The notes beneath the pieces were generated by a model. The model searched no databases. It worked only from the letters and a program-made list of their open reading frames with translations, and was not told where the DNA came from. Below, in pieces: positions 52,689-61,793 of a stretch of 64,000 nt of DNA. The translations under genes were made by a program, and so were the position numbers. Source of the stretch: Flavobacterium sp. LC2016-23 (GTDB lineage Bacteria > Bacteroidota > Bacteroidia > Flavobacteriales > Flavobacteriaceae); contig NZ_WKKE01000016.1 in assembly GCF_009674775.1 (NCBI RefSeq), positions 62,001 to 126,000 of the forward strand, given 5' to 3'. The stretch's first letter is position 1. Each line of letters opens with the position of its first letter.

Positions 52689-54149
52689 ATGCTAAAGCAA
52701 TTTTTAAATTTAAAATTATCCCAAAAATTATCTCCACAGCAAATTCAGCTGATGAAGTTAATTCAATTGCCTACGCAAGCTTTTGAACAGCGTTTATTAG
52801 AAGAAATGAACGAAAATCCGGCTTTAGAAGCCGGAAAAGAAGACGAATACGAAGCCGATGAATTTGCGAATGAAGAATACGACGATTATGACGATGCAGA
52901 ATCGGACAGAATTGAAGCAGACGATATTAATATAGATGAATACCTAAGCGACGACGACACTCCGGATTATAAAACGCAGGTTAACAATTACGGGGACGAG
53001 GAAGAACGTGAAACTCCTTTTGCTTCTCCGATTAGTTTTCATCAGGATTTAATCAATCAGCTGAATACTTTTATTCTGAATGATGAAGAGCGCGAAATCG
53101 CTGAATTCCTCGTGGGAAGTATTGATGACATGGGGTATATCCGCAGAAGTGTTGCCGACATTGTAGACGACATGGCTTTTACGCAGGGTATTTATACCGA
53201 TGAAGCAATGGTTGAAAAGATGCTGCATGTGATTCACGAGCTGGAGCCTTCGGGAGTCGGGGCACGTGATTTACAGGAATGTTTATTATTGCAGTTAAAG
53301 CACAAAACACCAACCGAATATGTTGATTTAGCGATTGACATTATCGAAAATCAGTTTGATGCTTTCACCAAAAAACACTACGACAAACTATTACAGAAAT
53401 ACAGTGTTTCTAACGAACAGCTTAAAAAAGCCATTCACGAAATCGAAAGACTAAACCCAAAACCGGGAGGATCTTACACCGGAAATAATAAAGTCACAGA
53501 GAATGTCGTTCCGGATTTTGCGATCCGAATTACAGACGGCGAGCTGGAACTGACCTTAAACGGAAGAAATGCCCCTTCCCTGCACGTTTCTAAGGATTAT
53601 CAGGAAATGATGCAAACGTATAAAGATTCCCGTGATAAATCGACTGCACAAAAAGATGCCGTTCAGTTTATCAAACAAAAACTGGATTCTGCCAAGTGGT
53701 TTATCGATGCGATAAGACAGCGTCAGGAAACGCTTTTTGTGACCATGAATGCAATTATGCATTATCAGGAAGAGTATTTCCTGGATGGCGACGAAACGAA
53801 GCTAAAACCAATGATCTTAAAAGATATTGCAGATATGGTTGGATTGGATATTTCGACGATTTCCCGTGTAGCCAACAGCAAATATGTAGAAACACCTTAC
53901 GGAACAAAACTGATTAAGGAATTCTTCTCTGAAGCCATGAAAAATGATCAGGGTGAAGATGTTTCGACTTTAGAGATCAAAAAAATACTTCAGAATACAA
54001 TTGAAGAAGAAGATAAAAAGAAACCGCTTCCGGACGATCAGCTGGCTGATATCCTAAAAGAAAAAGGCTATCCGATTGCCCGAAGAACAATCGCAAAATA
54101 CCGCGAGCAGCTTGATATTCCGGTAGCAAGAATGAGAAAAAAGATTTAA
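52689..54149 (+). CDS. rpoN: RNA polymerase sigma-54 factor
   Basis: A 486-residue sigma-54. The N-terminal region I shows LKLSQKLSPQQIQLMKLIQL for activator contact. An acidic region II follows (residues ~55-110, rich in Asp/Glu/Tyr). The core-binding and HTH regions include LEPSGVGARDLQECLLLQLK and DIADMVGLDISTISRVANSK. The C-terminal RpoN box is ARRTIAKYREQLDIP-like. Sigma-54 needs enhancer-binding activators; none lies in this window. Confidence 0.96.
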   Translation: MLKQFLNLKLSQKLSPQQIQLMKLIQLPTQAFEQRLLEEMNENPALEAGKEDEYEADEFANEEYDDYDDAESDRIEADDINIDEYLSDDDTPDYKTQVNNYGDEEERETPFASPISFHQDLINQLNTFILNDEEREIAEFLVGSIDDMGYIRRSVADIVDDMAFTQGIYTDEAMVEKMLHVIHELEPSGVGARDLQECLLLQLKHKTPTEYVDLAIDIIENQFDAFTKKHYDKLLQKYSVSNEQLKKAIHEIERLNPKPGGSYTGNNKVTENVVPDFAIRITDGELELTLNGRNAPSLHVSKDYQEMMQTYKDSRDKSTAQKDAVQFIKQKLDSAKWFIDAIRQRQETLFVTMNAIMHYQEEYFLDGDETKLKPMILKDIADMVGLDISTISRVANSKYVETPYGTKLIKEFFSEAMKNDQGEDVSTLEIKKILQNTIEEEDKKKPLPDDQLADILKEKGYPIARRTIAKYREQLDIPVARMRKKI

Positions 54150-54170
54150 ATCTTTTATTTTAACTTTTAC

Positions 54171-54212
54171 AACAAACCCGACAGGTTTTAAAAACCTGTC
54201 GGGTTTTGTTTT
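54171..54212 (+). terminator. CCCGACAGG palindromic terminator after rpoN
   Basis: ACAAACCCGACAGGTTTT pairs with AAAACCTGTCGGGTTTTGT almost perfectly and ends in T residues. Near-identical palindromes lie at 54417-54450 and 27586-27622. Confidence 0.85.
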
Positions 54213-54228
54213 ATTATTCAAAGTCTAA

Positions 54229-54414
54229 AAATCACCATGGTTGCCAGGCTGAGCGGAGTCGAAGCCTTTTTCTAGTAACCGAGTCTTCGACTTCGCTCAG
54301 GGTGACAGTAGTTTTCAAAAACGAAAAATAACCATAGTTGTCCGGCTGAGCGGAGTCGAAGCCTTTTATGCAATCGGGAATTCAACTTCGAGGGTGAAAG
54401 TAGTTTTCAAAAAC
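54229..54414. repeat. Tandem pair of CTGAGCGGAGTCGAAG units
   Basis: Unit one (about 54229-54322) and unit two (about 54325-54414) share, in order, CACCATGGTTG/ACCATAGTTG, GGCTGAGCGGAGTCGAAGCC and TAGTTTTCAAAAAC. In unit one the second arm (CTTCGACTTCGCTCAGGGTG) is intact and gives a hairpin. In unit two that arm has lost bases (TTCAACTTCGAGGGTG). They fill the rpoN-54477 gap and hold no gene. Confidence 0.75.
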
Positions 54415-54416
54415 AA

Positions 54417-54450
54417 CAAACCCGACAGGTTTTAAAACCTGTCGGGTTTA
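54417..54450. terminator. CCCGACAGG palindromic terminator, second copy
   Basis: AAACCCGACAGGTTTT pairs perfectly with AAAACCTGTCGGGTTT. It is placed to terminate the minus-strand gene that ends at 54477. Confidence 0.75.
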
Positions 54451-54476
54451 CTATATGAATCGGATAAGATTTTCAA

Positions 54477-54914
54477 TTACTTATACTGGTCCGGTGCTAT
54501 TGTAATTTTAAACAGAAAGACTTTATTTTTATCACTGTAACTGTAAAACAACGCAAAATCATTGTCCCTAAAAGCCTGAAGACCCGGATTTGTTTTGGCT
54601 GTGCTTATCAGACTTTTTTCAATTTCTTTTTGTATAACGCCTATATCAGCAGTCTTCTTTTCTACATGCAGCAAGGTTAAATTATACTGGGCCGCTTTCT
54701 TTTCCGGCAAACTTACACTGTCCAGACGAATCCCTTCCTGAATTAGTAAAGGGCAATTTTTATTGTACTTCGTCACCAGTTCCGTTATTTCACTATTCAG
54801 GGCGTTCGTACTTTTGTAGAAATAAAACTGACCTAAAACTACCAAAATGACGGCAATTCCGATTGCAACTAATAAACGTATATTCTGTTTTCTTTTATTT
54901 TCTTTTTCCTGCAT
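54477..54914 (-). CDS. Single-pass membrane protein, unknown function
   Basis: A 145-residue protein with a basic cytoplasmic start (MQEKENKRKQNIR), one membrane helix at residues ~14-30, and a periplasmic domain of about 110 residues. The latter includes LNSEITELVTKYNKNCPLLI and ends FLFKITIAPDQYK. No family was recognised. It follows tdk on the same strand with a 44-bp gap and may share its transcript. Confidence 0.65.
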   Translation of the reverse strand: MQEKENKRKQNIRLLVAIGIAVILVVLGQFYFYKSTNALNSEITELVTKYNKNCPLLIQEGIRLDSVSLPEKKAAQYNLTLLHVEKKTADIGVIQKEIEKSLISTAKTNPGLQAFRDNDFALFYSYSDKNKVFLFKITIAPDQYK

Positions 54915-54958
54915 AATTTATTTTAGCTTAAATACTCTTAGAAAATCAGAAGAGCACT

Positions 54959-55549
54959 TTATTTTTCCTGATTTTTTTTCATGGCGTTATAATACGCCGC
55001 ACGGCTAAGTGGCTCATATTCTTCTGTTTCTCCCAGCATAACCAATTTATCATTATCGGTTTTTCTGAAACTGTAATTGGCTAAGTTTCCCGTTCTGGTG
55101 CAAACCGCATGAACTTTGGTCACATATTCGGCAGTCGCCATAAGTGCCGGCATCGGGCCAAAGGGATTTCCTTTAAAATCCATATCCAGTCCGGCTACAA
55201 TGACACGAATTCCCTGATTGGCCAAATCGTTACAAACGGTAACAATTTCATCATCAAAAAACTGTGCTTCATCAATACCAATTACATCACAGCCTTGTGC
55301 TAAAATAGCGATATTAGCCGCGGCAGGAACCGGAGTGGAACGAATTTCGTTGGCGTCGTGAGACACCACCATTTCATCATGATAGCGGGTGTCAATAGCG
55401 GGTTTAAAAATTTCGACTTTTTGTTTGGCAAATTGAGCACGTTTTAATCTGCGGATTAACTCCTCGGTTTTACCCGAAAACATTGATCCACAAATAACTT
55501 CAATCCAACCAAACTGTTCTTTGTGATTTACTGTATTTTCGAGAAACAT
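54959..55549 (-). CDS. tdk: Thymidine kinase
   Basis: A 196-residue cytoplasmic enzyme of the TK1 family that phosphorylates thymidine for salvage. The P-loop [10 protein letters not shown] spans residues 21-30, the DEAQFF motif is present, and the C-terminal lid reads [20 protein letters not shown]. The zinc-site region includes [17 protein letters not shown], where one Cys of the usual set is visible. Length is normal. A -7 element lies upstream. Confidence 0.95.
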   Translation of the reverse strand: MFLENTVNHKEQFGWIEVICGSMFSGKTEELIRRLKRAQFAKQKVEIFKPAIDTRYHDEMVVSHDANEIRSTPVPAAANIAILAQGCDVIGIDEAQFFDDEIVTVCNDLANQGIRVIVAGLDMDFKGNPFGPMPALMATAEYVTKVHAVCTRTGNLANYSFRKTDNDKLVMLGETEEYEPLSRAAYYNAMKKNQEK

Positions 55550-55638
55550 TTTGTATTTTTCTACTTTTAAAATGAATAGTTTTTATTACTTTGTACTGGT
55601 AATAAATTGACGTAAAAATTTGATGTTTTACATTTTTT

Positions 55639-55646
55639 CAAAAGTA
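55639..55646 (-). promoter_or_regulatory. -7 promoter element for tdk
   Basis: TACTTTTG on the minus strand matches TAnnTTTG, 89 bp upstream of the tdk start. Confidence 0.45.
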
Positions 55647-55792
55647 GAAAATTTTTATCGAAATCGAAGATTCGCCAGCCCTTATTAACAGAAATAAAAA
55701 TAATACCAGGCGAATTTCCCTCAGAAATTAAAGACACTCAAAAAAATTACAAAATATCCTAAAGTACCGTATTCACTATAATTTCAACAGTT

Positions 55793-56794
55793 ATGAAAAA
55801 AAAATTGGAAGCCGATTTAATCAGCATTGCACATCGAATCTTAAAACTAAAAAATAAGTCCGATATCAATCAATTGTATCTGGAAACACAGAAATTATAT
55901 GAGAAACTGGCTGTTTTGAAATTTGTGGATGAAAATTTTGATACGTTAAAACCAACCATTGGCCGCAGTGAAATTGAATCTACCATAGAAACTGTTTTCG
56001 AAAAAGAAGAAATAAGTATTCCGTCTGCAATTACAACTGAAGAAGAAGCACCTCTTCCCGTTGCAGAAACGGGAACTGAAATAACACCGGAAACTCAAGT
56101 TACTGAAGAAATAAAAGAAGAAATTGTTGCAGAAATCCCTGAAGAAATACTTCCGGAGCCCGCCGCGGAAACTACTGAAGAACCTGTCGCAACAATTGAA
56201 GAAGTGGAAGAAACGGTAATTGAAAATGAAAAAGAACCTGAAAAGACCGAAGAGTTATCTTTTAGAACCGTAAACGATTTAAAACCGATTCCAGATTTCA
56301 AACCCGCTTTTGAATTGGAAACCGAAGAAAAAATAGAAAAAGAAGAACCGAAAATTGAAGTTCCTGCCAGGTCAGAAGCTGTTTCTATTTCGTTTGAAGA
56401 TATACTGGGCGTTAATTATGCTGATGCCCAATTTGTAAAAGTGGACAGTTTTGAAAATGTGTCTACTCCGCCTCCGGCAACAAACGAATTTAAGGAAGCC
56501 GAAGCAAAAACTGCCATTCTGGAAGCGGCAAAACCGAAAGCAGTTCCGTTAAACGAAAAATTAGGAAAAGGTTTTCACATTGATTTGAATGACCGAATCG
56601 CATTTACCAAAAACCTTTTTGCAAACAGCACCGAAGATTACAGTCGCGTTTTAAATCAATTGCTGACTTTTGATTCCTACCATGAAGCTATTGATTTTAT
56701 AGACAATATGGTAAAACCGGATTACAACAATTGGGAAGGAAAAGACGATTACGCGCAACGTTTTCTGGAAATTGTAGAAAAGAAATTCTCCTAA
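55793..56794 (+). CDS. Acidic, Glu-rich cytoplasmic protein, unknown function
   Basis: A 333-residue protein. Residues 1-75 form a helical domain (KLEADLISIAHRILKLKNKS). Residues ~76-220 are a disordered Glu/Pro/Val/Thr-rich linker. The C-terminal ~90 residues form a second conserved helical domain (KGFHIDLNDRIAFTKNLFAN, then YSRVLNQLLTFDSYHEAIDF). No signal peptide is present. It lies upstream of rsmI with a 138-bp gap. The layout of two folded ends with an acidic linker suggests a tether or adaptor. No family name is known to me. Confidence 0.75.
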   Translation: MKKKLEADLISIAHRILKLKNKSDINQLYLETQKLYEKLAVLKFVDENFDTLKPTIGRSEIESTIETVFEKEEISIPSAITTEEEAPLPVAETGTEITPETQVTEEIKEEIVAEIPEEILPEPAAETTEEPVATIEEVEETVIENEKEPEKTEELSFRTVNDLKPIPDFKPAFELETEEKIEKEEPKIEVPARSEAVSISFEDILGVNYADAQFVKVDSFENVSTPPPATNEFKEAEAKTAILEAAKPKAVPLNEKLGKGFHIDLNDRIAFTKNLFANSTEDYSRVLNQLLTFDSYHEAIDFIDNMVKPDYNNWEGKDDYAQRFLEIVEKKFS

Positions 56795-56815
56795 AAAAGT
56801 AAACCATAAATTTAC

Positions 56816-56930
56816 TTCGTCTGTTCGCTGTCGCCCGAGTCGCCAATTAACACGAGATTATTCTCTGTGAAATTTTTTAAAACAGCTGCAGCTGTGCGAA
56901 TTTTTGAAATTCGTGTTATAATATAAAAAA
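56816..56930. repeat. GTTCGCTGTCGCCCGAGT module and AATTCGTGTT hairpin
   Basis: CTTCGTCTGTTCGCTGTCGC and then CCGAGTCGCC match the module at 46738 (inverted) and 61221. AATTAACACGAG and CGTGTTATAAT arms nearby can pair. It lies directly before rsmI. Confidence 0.55.
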
Positions 56931-56932
56931 CT

Positions 56933-57658
56933 ATGTCGAAATTATATATCGTTCCAACACCAATAGGCAATCTTGAAGACATGACTTTTCGTGCCATTCG
57001 CATTCTGAAAGAAGTCGATTTGATTTTAGCCGAAGATACCCGAACGAGTGGCAAGCTTTTAAAGCATTTTGAAATTGGCACACACATGTACAGCCATCAC
57101 ATGCATAATGAGCACAAAACAACCGAAAATTTAATTGCCCGTTTAAAAGCCGGGGAAACCATCGCACTAATTTCTGATGCCGGAACACCTGCCATTTCAG
57201 ATCCGGGCTTTTTGCTGACGCGTGCCTGCGTTGAAAATAAAATTGAAGTGGAATGTTTACCCGGTGCAACCGCATTTGTTCCCGCTTTGGTCAACAGCGG
57301 ACTACCCAATGACCGTTTTATTTTTGAAGGTTTCCTTCCGGAAAAAAAAGGACGCCAAACCCGATTTTTAGCGCTTGCGGAAGAAACCAGAACGATGATT
57401 CTGTATGTTTCTCCCCATAAATTATTAAAAACTTTAGTCGAATTTGTGACGTATTTCGGTGAAGACAGACAGATTTGTGTTTGCAGGGAATTATCAAAAT
57501 TACACGAAGAGAATGTACGCGGAACCGCAAAAGAAGTTTTAACCCACTTCGAAAAAACAGCCCCACGCGGCGAAATTGTAGTCGTCGTTGCTGGAAAAAC
57601 CATCACAAAAGAACCTAAGAAAAGTAAGTTTTCTAAGGATGAAAAAGAAGAAGATTAA
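56933..57658 (+). CDS. rsmI: 16S rRNA (cytidine(1402)-2'-O)-methyltransferase
   Basis: A 241-residue SAM-dependent enzyme of the tetrapyrrole-methylase fold that 2'-O-methylates C1402 in the ribosomal decoding centre. Motifs include IVPTPIGNLEDMTFRAIRIL, AEDTRTSGKLLKHF, LISDAGTPAISDPGF and FIFEGFLPEKKGRQ. Length is normal with a basic C-terminal tail. Confidence 0.96.
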   Translation: MSKLYIVPTPIGNLEDMTFRAIRILKEVDLILAEDTRTSGKLLKHFEIGTHMYSHHMHNEHKTTENLIARLKAGETIALISDAGTPAISDPGFLLTRACVENKIEVECLPGATAFVPALVNSGLPNDRFIFEGFLPEKKGRQTRFLALAEETRTMILYVSPHKLLKTLVEFVTYFGEDRQICVCRELSKLHEENVRGTAKEVLTHFEKTAPRGEIVVVVAGKTITKEPKKSKFSKDEKEED

Positions 57659-57697
57659 ATATTCATGCCATAGATTTTACAAATTAATAAAAAACAG

Positions 57698-57762
57698 TTT
57701 GCCACGAATTACACAAATTCCCACTAATTAAATTCGGGATAATTGGTGCAATTCGTGGCAAA
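57698..57762. repeat. TTTGCCACGAATT inverted repeat
   Basis: TTTGCCACGAATTACACAAA and its near-complement ending CAATTCGTGGCAAA pair over about 20 of 22 positions. The same unit type occurs in the gap 46706-47017. It lies 20 bp before the HopJ-family start. Confidence 0.7.
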
Positions 57763-57781
57763 AAAACAAAGTCTAACAATT

Positions 57782-58126
57782 ATGAGCCTACAAGCCTTTT
57801 TAGAAAAATTAAAACAAACGCCTGCTGCAATTGCTTTTAATGAAACCATTGCAACTGTCGAAGAAAATTACAACTTCACTCCAACTGCTTTTCAAAACGG
57901 AACACAACACAATGCTGCGGGAGAAAACTCAGGTTCGTGTAAAGTATTTGCTTTCGCTAAATTGCAAAACTTAACGAAAGACGAAACCTTAGCCTGTTTC
58001 GGAGCTTATTATTTTGAAGAAGTTTTAGGAGATCCAGACGGAACGAATCATCAAAACATTCGAAACTTCATCAACTTAGGCTGGGACGGAATTCAGTTTG
58101 AAGGAAATGCATTGGAACTGAAATAA
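57782..58126 (+). CDS. HopJ-family protein
   Basis: About 114 residues from the Met at 57782 (MSLQAFLEKLKQTPAAIAFN); the longer frame lies in the repeat and is unlikely to be translated. The family motif includes ATVEENYNFTPTAFQNG, NAAGENSGSCKVFAFAKLQN and a GAYYFEEVLGDPDGTNHQNI stretch, matching HopJ (a name taken from a Pseudomonas type III effector). In free-living bacteria this small soluble protein is not a secreted effector and its function is unknown. Confidence 0.85.
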   Translation: MSLQAFLEKLKQTPAAIAFNETIATVEENYNFTPTAFQNGTQHNAAGENSGSCKVFAFAKLQNLTKDETLACFGAYYFEEVLGDPDGTNHQNIRNFINLGWDGIQFEGNALELK

Positions 58127-58210
58127 AAATTATTTTAGATTTTAGAATGTAGATTTTAGATTCCCTACATCGACATTCTGAAATCTGAAATCTAAAATCT
58201 ACAATTAAAA

Positions 58211-59914
58211 ATGCGTTGGACATTAAAACCAAAACCTTCTGAAGATAAAATTAAACATTTGGCTGAGGCCCTGAATGTAGAGGATTTTGTAGCAACACTT
58301 TTGATTCAGCGGGGTATCGAAACTTTTGAAGCTGCCCGGAATTTCTTTCGTCCGTCATTAGAACATCTGCATGATCCGTTCCTGATGAAAGACATGGACA
58401 AAGCCGTTGCCCGAATAGAATTGGCAATCGAAAATCAGGAAAACATATTAGTTTTCGGTGATTACGATGTCGATGGAACAACAGCTGTTTCGCTGGTTTC
58501 TTCTTATTTAAAATCACATTATCCGAATATTGCGACTTATATTCCGGATCGTTATGACGAAGGTTACGGAATTTCTTTTAAAGGAATTGACTTCGCGGAC
58601 GATAACGGATTTTCGTTGATTATCGCACTTGACTGCGGTATAAAATCCATCGACCATATTGCTTACGCCAAAGAAAAAAACATCGACTTTATCATTTGCG
58701 ATCACCACAGACCGGGAGAATTTCTTCCTGATGCTGTTGCAATTCTGGATCCGAAAAGAGAAGACTGTTCGTATCCGTATGACGAGTTATGCGGTTGCGG
58801 CGTTGGCTTTAAACTGATTCAGGCTTTAGGAAAAAACAGAAATGAAAGCACCGCAGATTTAGTTCCGTATCTTGATTTAGTCGCTACGGCAATTGCAGCA
58901 GATATCGTTCCGATTACGGGCGAAAACAGGGTCTTAGCTTATTTTGGATTACAGGTAATCAACAGTGACCCGAGACCGGGAATTAAAGCTCTGGTACATC
59001 AGATAAAAAAGAAAGTTTTAGATATCAGCGACGTTGTTTTCATTATTTCGCCGCGAATAAATGCAGCCGGAAGAATCAAGCACGGGAATCACGCGGTTGA
59101 ATTACTAACCGAATTTGATTTTGAGCAGGCACAGCAATTTGCCTCGGAAATTGAACAATACAATGCTGACCGTAAAGATCTTGACAAAAAAATCACCAAG
59201 GAAGCTTTTCAGCAGATTATAGCGAATAATGAAGAAGAACGATTTTCTACCGTTGTCTTTCAGGAAGACTGGCACAAAGGCGTGATCGGAATCGTAGCTT
59301 CAAGATTAATCGAAACGTATTATCGCCCGACATTGGTTTTCACCAAAAGCGGTGACAAATATGCCGCTTCTGCAAGATCTGTAAAAGGCTTTGATGTGTA
59401 CAATGCACTTGATGCCTGTGCCCATCATCTGGAGCAATTTGGAGGTCATATGTATGCCGCAGGAATGACCTTAAAAGCCGAAAACTATAGTGCCTTTAAA
59501 GAAGCATTTGAACAGCAGGTTTCAGCAACTATCCTGCCCGAAATGAGAACCCCTGAAATCGAGATTGATGCCGAAATAAACTTCAGGGATATAACACCAA
59601 AACTCATCCGTATTTTAAAGCAATTCGAACCATTTGGCCCGCAAAACATGACGCCTGTTTTTATGACATCAGAGGTAACAGACACCGGCTACGCCAAAAC
59701 CCTGGGCGCAGACGAAGAACATCTGAGGCTTTTCGTTAAACAGCCCGGAAGCACTGACGGAATTGCCGCCATTGGTTTCGGACTCGGAAAAAAGATAGAT
59801 CTTACAAAAAATCAAAAACCTTTTCAGCTCGCGTACTGCATTGCTGAAAACGAGTGGAACAACACCGTTTCTACTCAGCTTATACTAAAAGATATCAGAA
59901 CAAATGACAGATAA
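58211..59914 (+). CDS. recJ: Single-stranded-DNA-specific exonuclease RecJ
   Basis: A 567-residue DHH-family nuclease that degrades ssDNA 5'-3' in recombination and mismatch repair. Motif I is FGDYDVDGTTA, the DHH motif is CDHHRPGE, and the DHHA1 end shows GGHMYAAGMTL, with SARSVKGFDVYNAL before it. The C-terminal OB-like domain is present. It overlaps the MFS transporter gene by 11 bp, so the two are coupled. Confidence 0.95.
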   Translation: MRWTLKPKPSEDKIKHLAEALNVEDFVATLLIQRGIETFEAARNFFRPSLEHLHDPFLMKDMDKAVARIELAIENQENILVFGDYDVDGTTAVSLVSSYLKSHYPNIATYIPDRYDEGYGISFKGIDFADDNGFSLIIALDCGIKSIDHIAYAKEKNIDFIICDHHRPGEFLPDAVAILDPKREDCSYPYDELCGCGVGFKLIQALGKNRNESTADLVPYLDLVATAIAADIVPITGENRVLAYFGLQVINSDPRPGIKALVHQIKKKVLDISDVVFIISPRINAAGRIKHGNHAVELLTEFDFEQAQQFASEIEQYNADRKDLDKKITKEAFQQIIANNEEERFSTVVFQEDWHKGVIGIVASRLIETYYRPTLVFTKSGDKYAASARSVKGFDVYNALDACAHHLEQFGGHMYAAGMTLKAENYSAFKEAFEQQVSATILPEMRTPEIEIDAEINFRDITPKLIRILKQFEPFGPQNMTPVFMTSEVTDTGYAKTLGADEEHLRLFVKQPGSTDGIAAIGFGLGKKIDLTKNQKPFQLAYCIAENEWNNTVSTQLILKDIRTNDR

Positions 59915-61184
59915 AGTAAAAAAAGCCGATCCCTATCAGGCACTTCGTTACAGAGAATTTAATGTGTTTTTGTTATTGCGTTTTGCGATGGTTTTTGCCT
60001 GGTCAATGCAGTTTATTGTAATTGAATGGGAAGTGTACAGTCTAACCAAAAACCCGCTTTCTTTAGGAATCATTGGTTTAATGGAAGTTATTCCTGCTGT
60101 TTCAATGGCTTTGTTTGCCGGACATATTGTCGATCAGAGAGAGAAAAAAGGACTATTGGTAAAATGTATTTTAGGCTTTTCAGTCATTAGTTTTGGATTG
60201 TTTTTATTGACGTGGCCAAAAATTGTTGGCGAATGGTCACCAACTGTTATTTTATATTCTATTTACTTTCTAGTCTTTTTAGGCGGATTGGTTCGTGCAT
60301 TTCTTGGTCCAACTATTTTCTCGCTTTTATCCTTAATTGTTCCCAAGAAAGTTTATCCCAATGCCGCTACCTGGAGCAGTTCGGTCTGGCAGATTGGGTC
60401 GGTTTTAGGACCTGCCGTTGCGGGTTTTTCAATTAACTGGATGGGAGTTCACTGGTCCATGTGTCTCGTGGTTGGCTTTTCTGTCTTTTCCTTAATCGCT
60501 TTATCACAAATAGAGAAAAAGCCAATTTTGAATCCAAAAATCGGAGAACCGGTTATGGAAAGTTTAAAAGAAGGAATCAAATTTGTATTCAACAATAAAA
60601 CAATCTTAGGCGTACTTTCCCTTGATATGGTGGCAGTTCTTTTTGGAGGAGCGGTGGCTTTATTACCCGTATTTGCGCAGGATATTTTAAAAGTCGGACC
60701 GGAAGGTTTCGGGGTTTTAAGAGCTGCTCCGGCCATTGGTGCTTTTATTACCATGCTAATTTCCGCTTATGTTCCTTTATACAAAAAAGCCGGAATGAAA
60801 CTTCTGGTTGCCATTTTTGTTTTTGGACTGTGTATTATCTTATTTGGGGTTTCGACAATTTTCTGGCTCTCTGTTGTAGCTCTATTCCTGAGCGGAGTGG
60901 CCGATGGAATTTCTGTTGTCATCCGCCAGACCATTTTACAACTTAAAACGCCCGATCATATGCGCGGAAGAGTTGCGGCTGTAAATTCCATGTTCGTTGG
61001 TTCATCAAACGAATTAGGGGCTTTTGAAAGCGGTTTAACAGCCAAACTTATGGGAACGGTAACTTCTGTTGTGTTCGGAGGAAGCATGACGCTTTTAACG
61101 GTTCTTGGATTCGGAATAAAATCTCCTACTTTTAGAAACTTAGACCTTCGAAAAGATATGGAAGACCATCAGAATATGGAGTAA
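59904..61184 (+). CDS. MFS transporter
   Basis: A 426-residue inner-membrane transporter of the major facilitator superfamily with about 12 helices. It resembles the enterobactin-exporter/macrolide-efflux-like MFS_3 branch. A typical intracellular loop motif is GHIVDQREKKGLLVK between helices 2 and 3, and KTPDHMRGRVAAVNSMFVG appears in the second half. Substrate is unknown; export of small molecules is likely. Its start overlaps the recJ end by 11 bp. Confidence 0.88.
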   Translation: MTDKVKKADPYQALRYREFNVFLLLRFAMVFAWSMQFIVIEWEVYSLTKNPLSLGIIGLMEVIPAVSMALFAGHIVDQREKKGLLVKCILGFSVISFGLFLLTWPKIVGEWSPTVILYSIYFLVFLGGLVRAFLGPTIFSLLSLIVPKKVYPNAATWSSSVWQIGSVLGPAVAGFSINWMGVHWSMCLVVGFSVFSLIALSQIEKKPILNPKIGEPVMESLKEGIKFVFNNKTILGVLSLDMVAVLFGGAVALLPVFAQDILKVGPEGFGVLRAAPAIGAFITMLISAYVPLYKKAGMKLLVAIFVFGLCIILFGVSTIFWLSVVALFLSGVADGISVVIRQTILQLKTPDHMRGRVAAVNSMFVGSSNELGAFESGLTAKLMGTVTSVVFGGSMTLLTVLGFGIKSPTFRNLDLRKDMEDHQNME

Positions 61185-61220
61185 AAAGTTTCTTATACCA
61201 TAGAAATTCCAAACTTTTAA

Positions 61221-61252
61221 ATTGCTTCGCCTATTCGCTATTGCTCGGGTCC
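61221..61252. repeat. GCTTCGCC..CTCGGGT module
   Basis: ATTGCTTCGCCTATTCGCTA followed by TTGCTCGGGTCC matches the modules at 46738 (inverted) and 56816. It lies in the 169-bp gap before 61354. Confidence 0.65.
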
Positions 61253-61326
61253 AAATTCCAATATCTTTAATTGAAAAGTTTCAATCTTTTATGATTATTT
61301 TATTTAGAATTAATATAAATAATATT

Positions 61327-61334
61327 TATATTTG
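61327..61334 (+). promoter_or_regulatory. -7 promoter element for the 61354 gene
   Basis: TATATTTG matches TAnnTTTG and lies 19 bp before the ATG. Confidence 0.6.
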
Positions 61335-61353
61335 TTGAAATAAAAGATTTACG

Positions 61354-61710
61354 ATGAGAGAAATTGAACAAATTTACCACAACAATTTTGGAATAGCTTT
61401 TTACTGGAAAAATGGTAAAGAAGTTATTTCAGGAAAAGTACAGTTAGTTTTTAAAGAAACTGGCTTCTATTTTACAGTGGCGGAACTGAATCAATTTTGT
61501 AATTTGATTGAGGACAGTCTGATTGAAAATGCCTGCTGTGATTCCTGTGAATTAAAAAATTCCTGCCATAAATTTTTGCTCAAAACACCTTGCGCCCAGA
61601 TCGATTTAGCGGTTTCCATGAAAGAATTAAAATCCATTAAAGATTTAGTGGAAGGTTCTTTATTTAAAATTGAACTTGAAGAATATATTTACGGCGCCGG
61701 TCTAAACTAA
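61354..61710 (+). CDS. Small Cys-cluster protein, unknown function
   Basis: A 118-residue soluble protein. The central motif CCDSCELKNSCHKFLLKTPC holds five Cys and could bind a metal or iron-sulfur cluster. The N-terminus reads REIEQIYHNNFGIAFYWKNG. The rest forms alpha/beta elements ending YIYGAGLN. It lies 83 bp upstream of the multihaem cytochrome gene on the same strand, so a redox role is plausible. No family was recognised. Confidence 0.68.
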   Translation: MREIEQIYHNNFGIAFYWKNGKEVISGKVQLVFKETGFYFTVAELNQFCNLIEDSLIENACCDSCELKNSCHKFLLKTPCAQIDLAVSMKELKSIKDLVEGSLFKIELEEYIYGAGLN

Positions 61711-61793
61711 GACGCATCCTAAATTATTTAACACTTATTTCTCATTATAAAAATATATTTTAGATTTAAACTAAAAAAAGTATATTTACTACA

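Noticed and set aside
57097..57606. 169-codon frame antisense to rsmI
   Set aside because: rsmI shows all family motifs in the sense frame. The antisense frame has no domain or signal.
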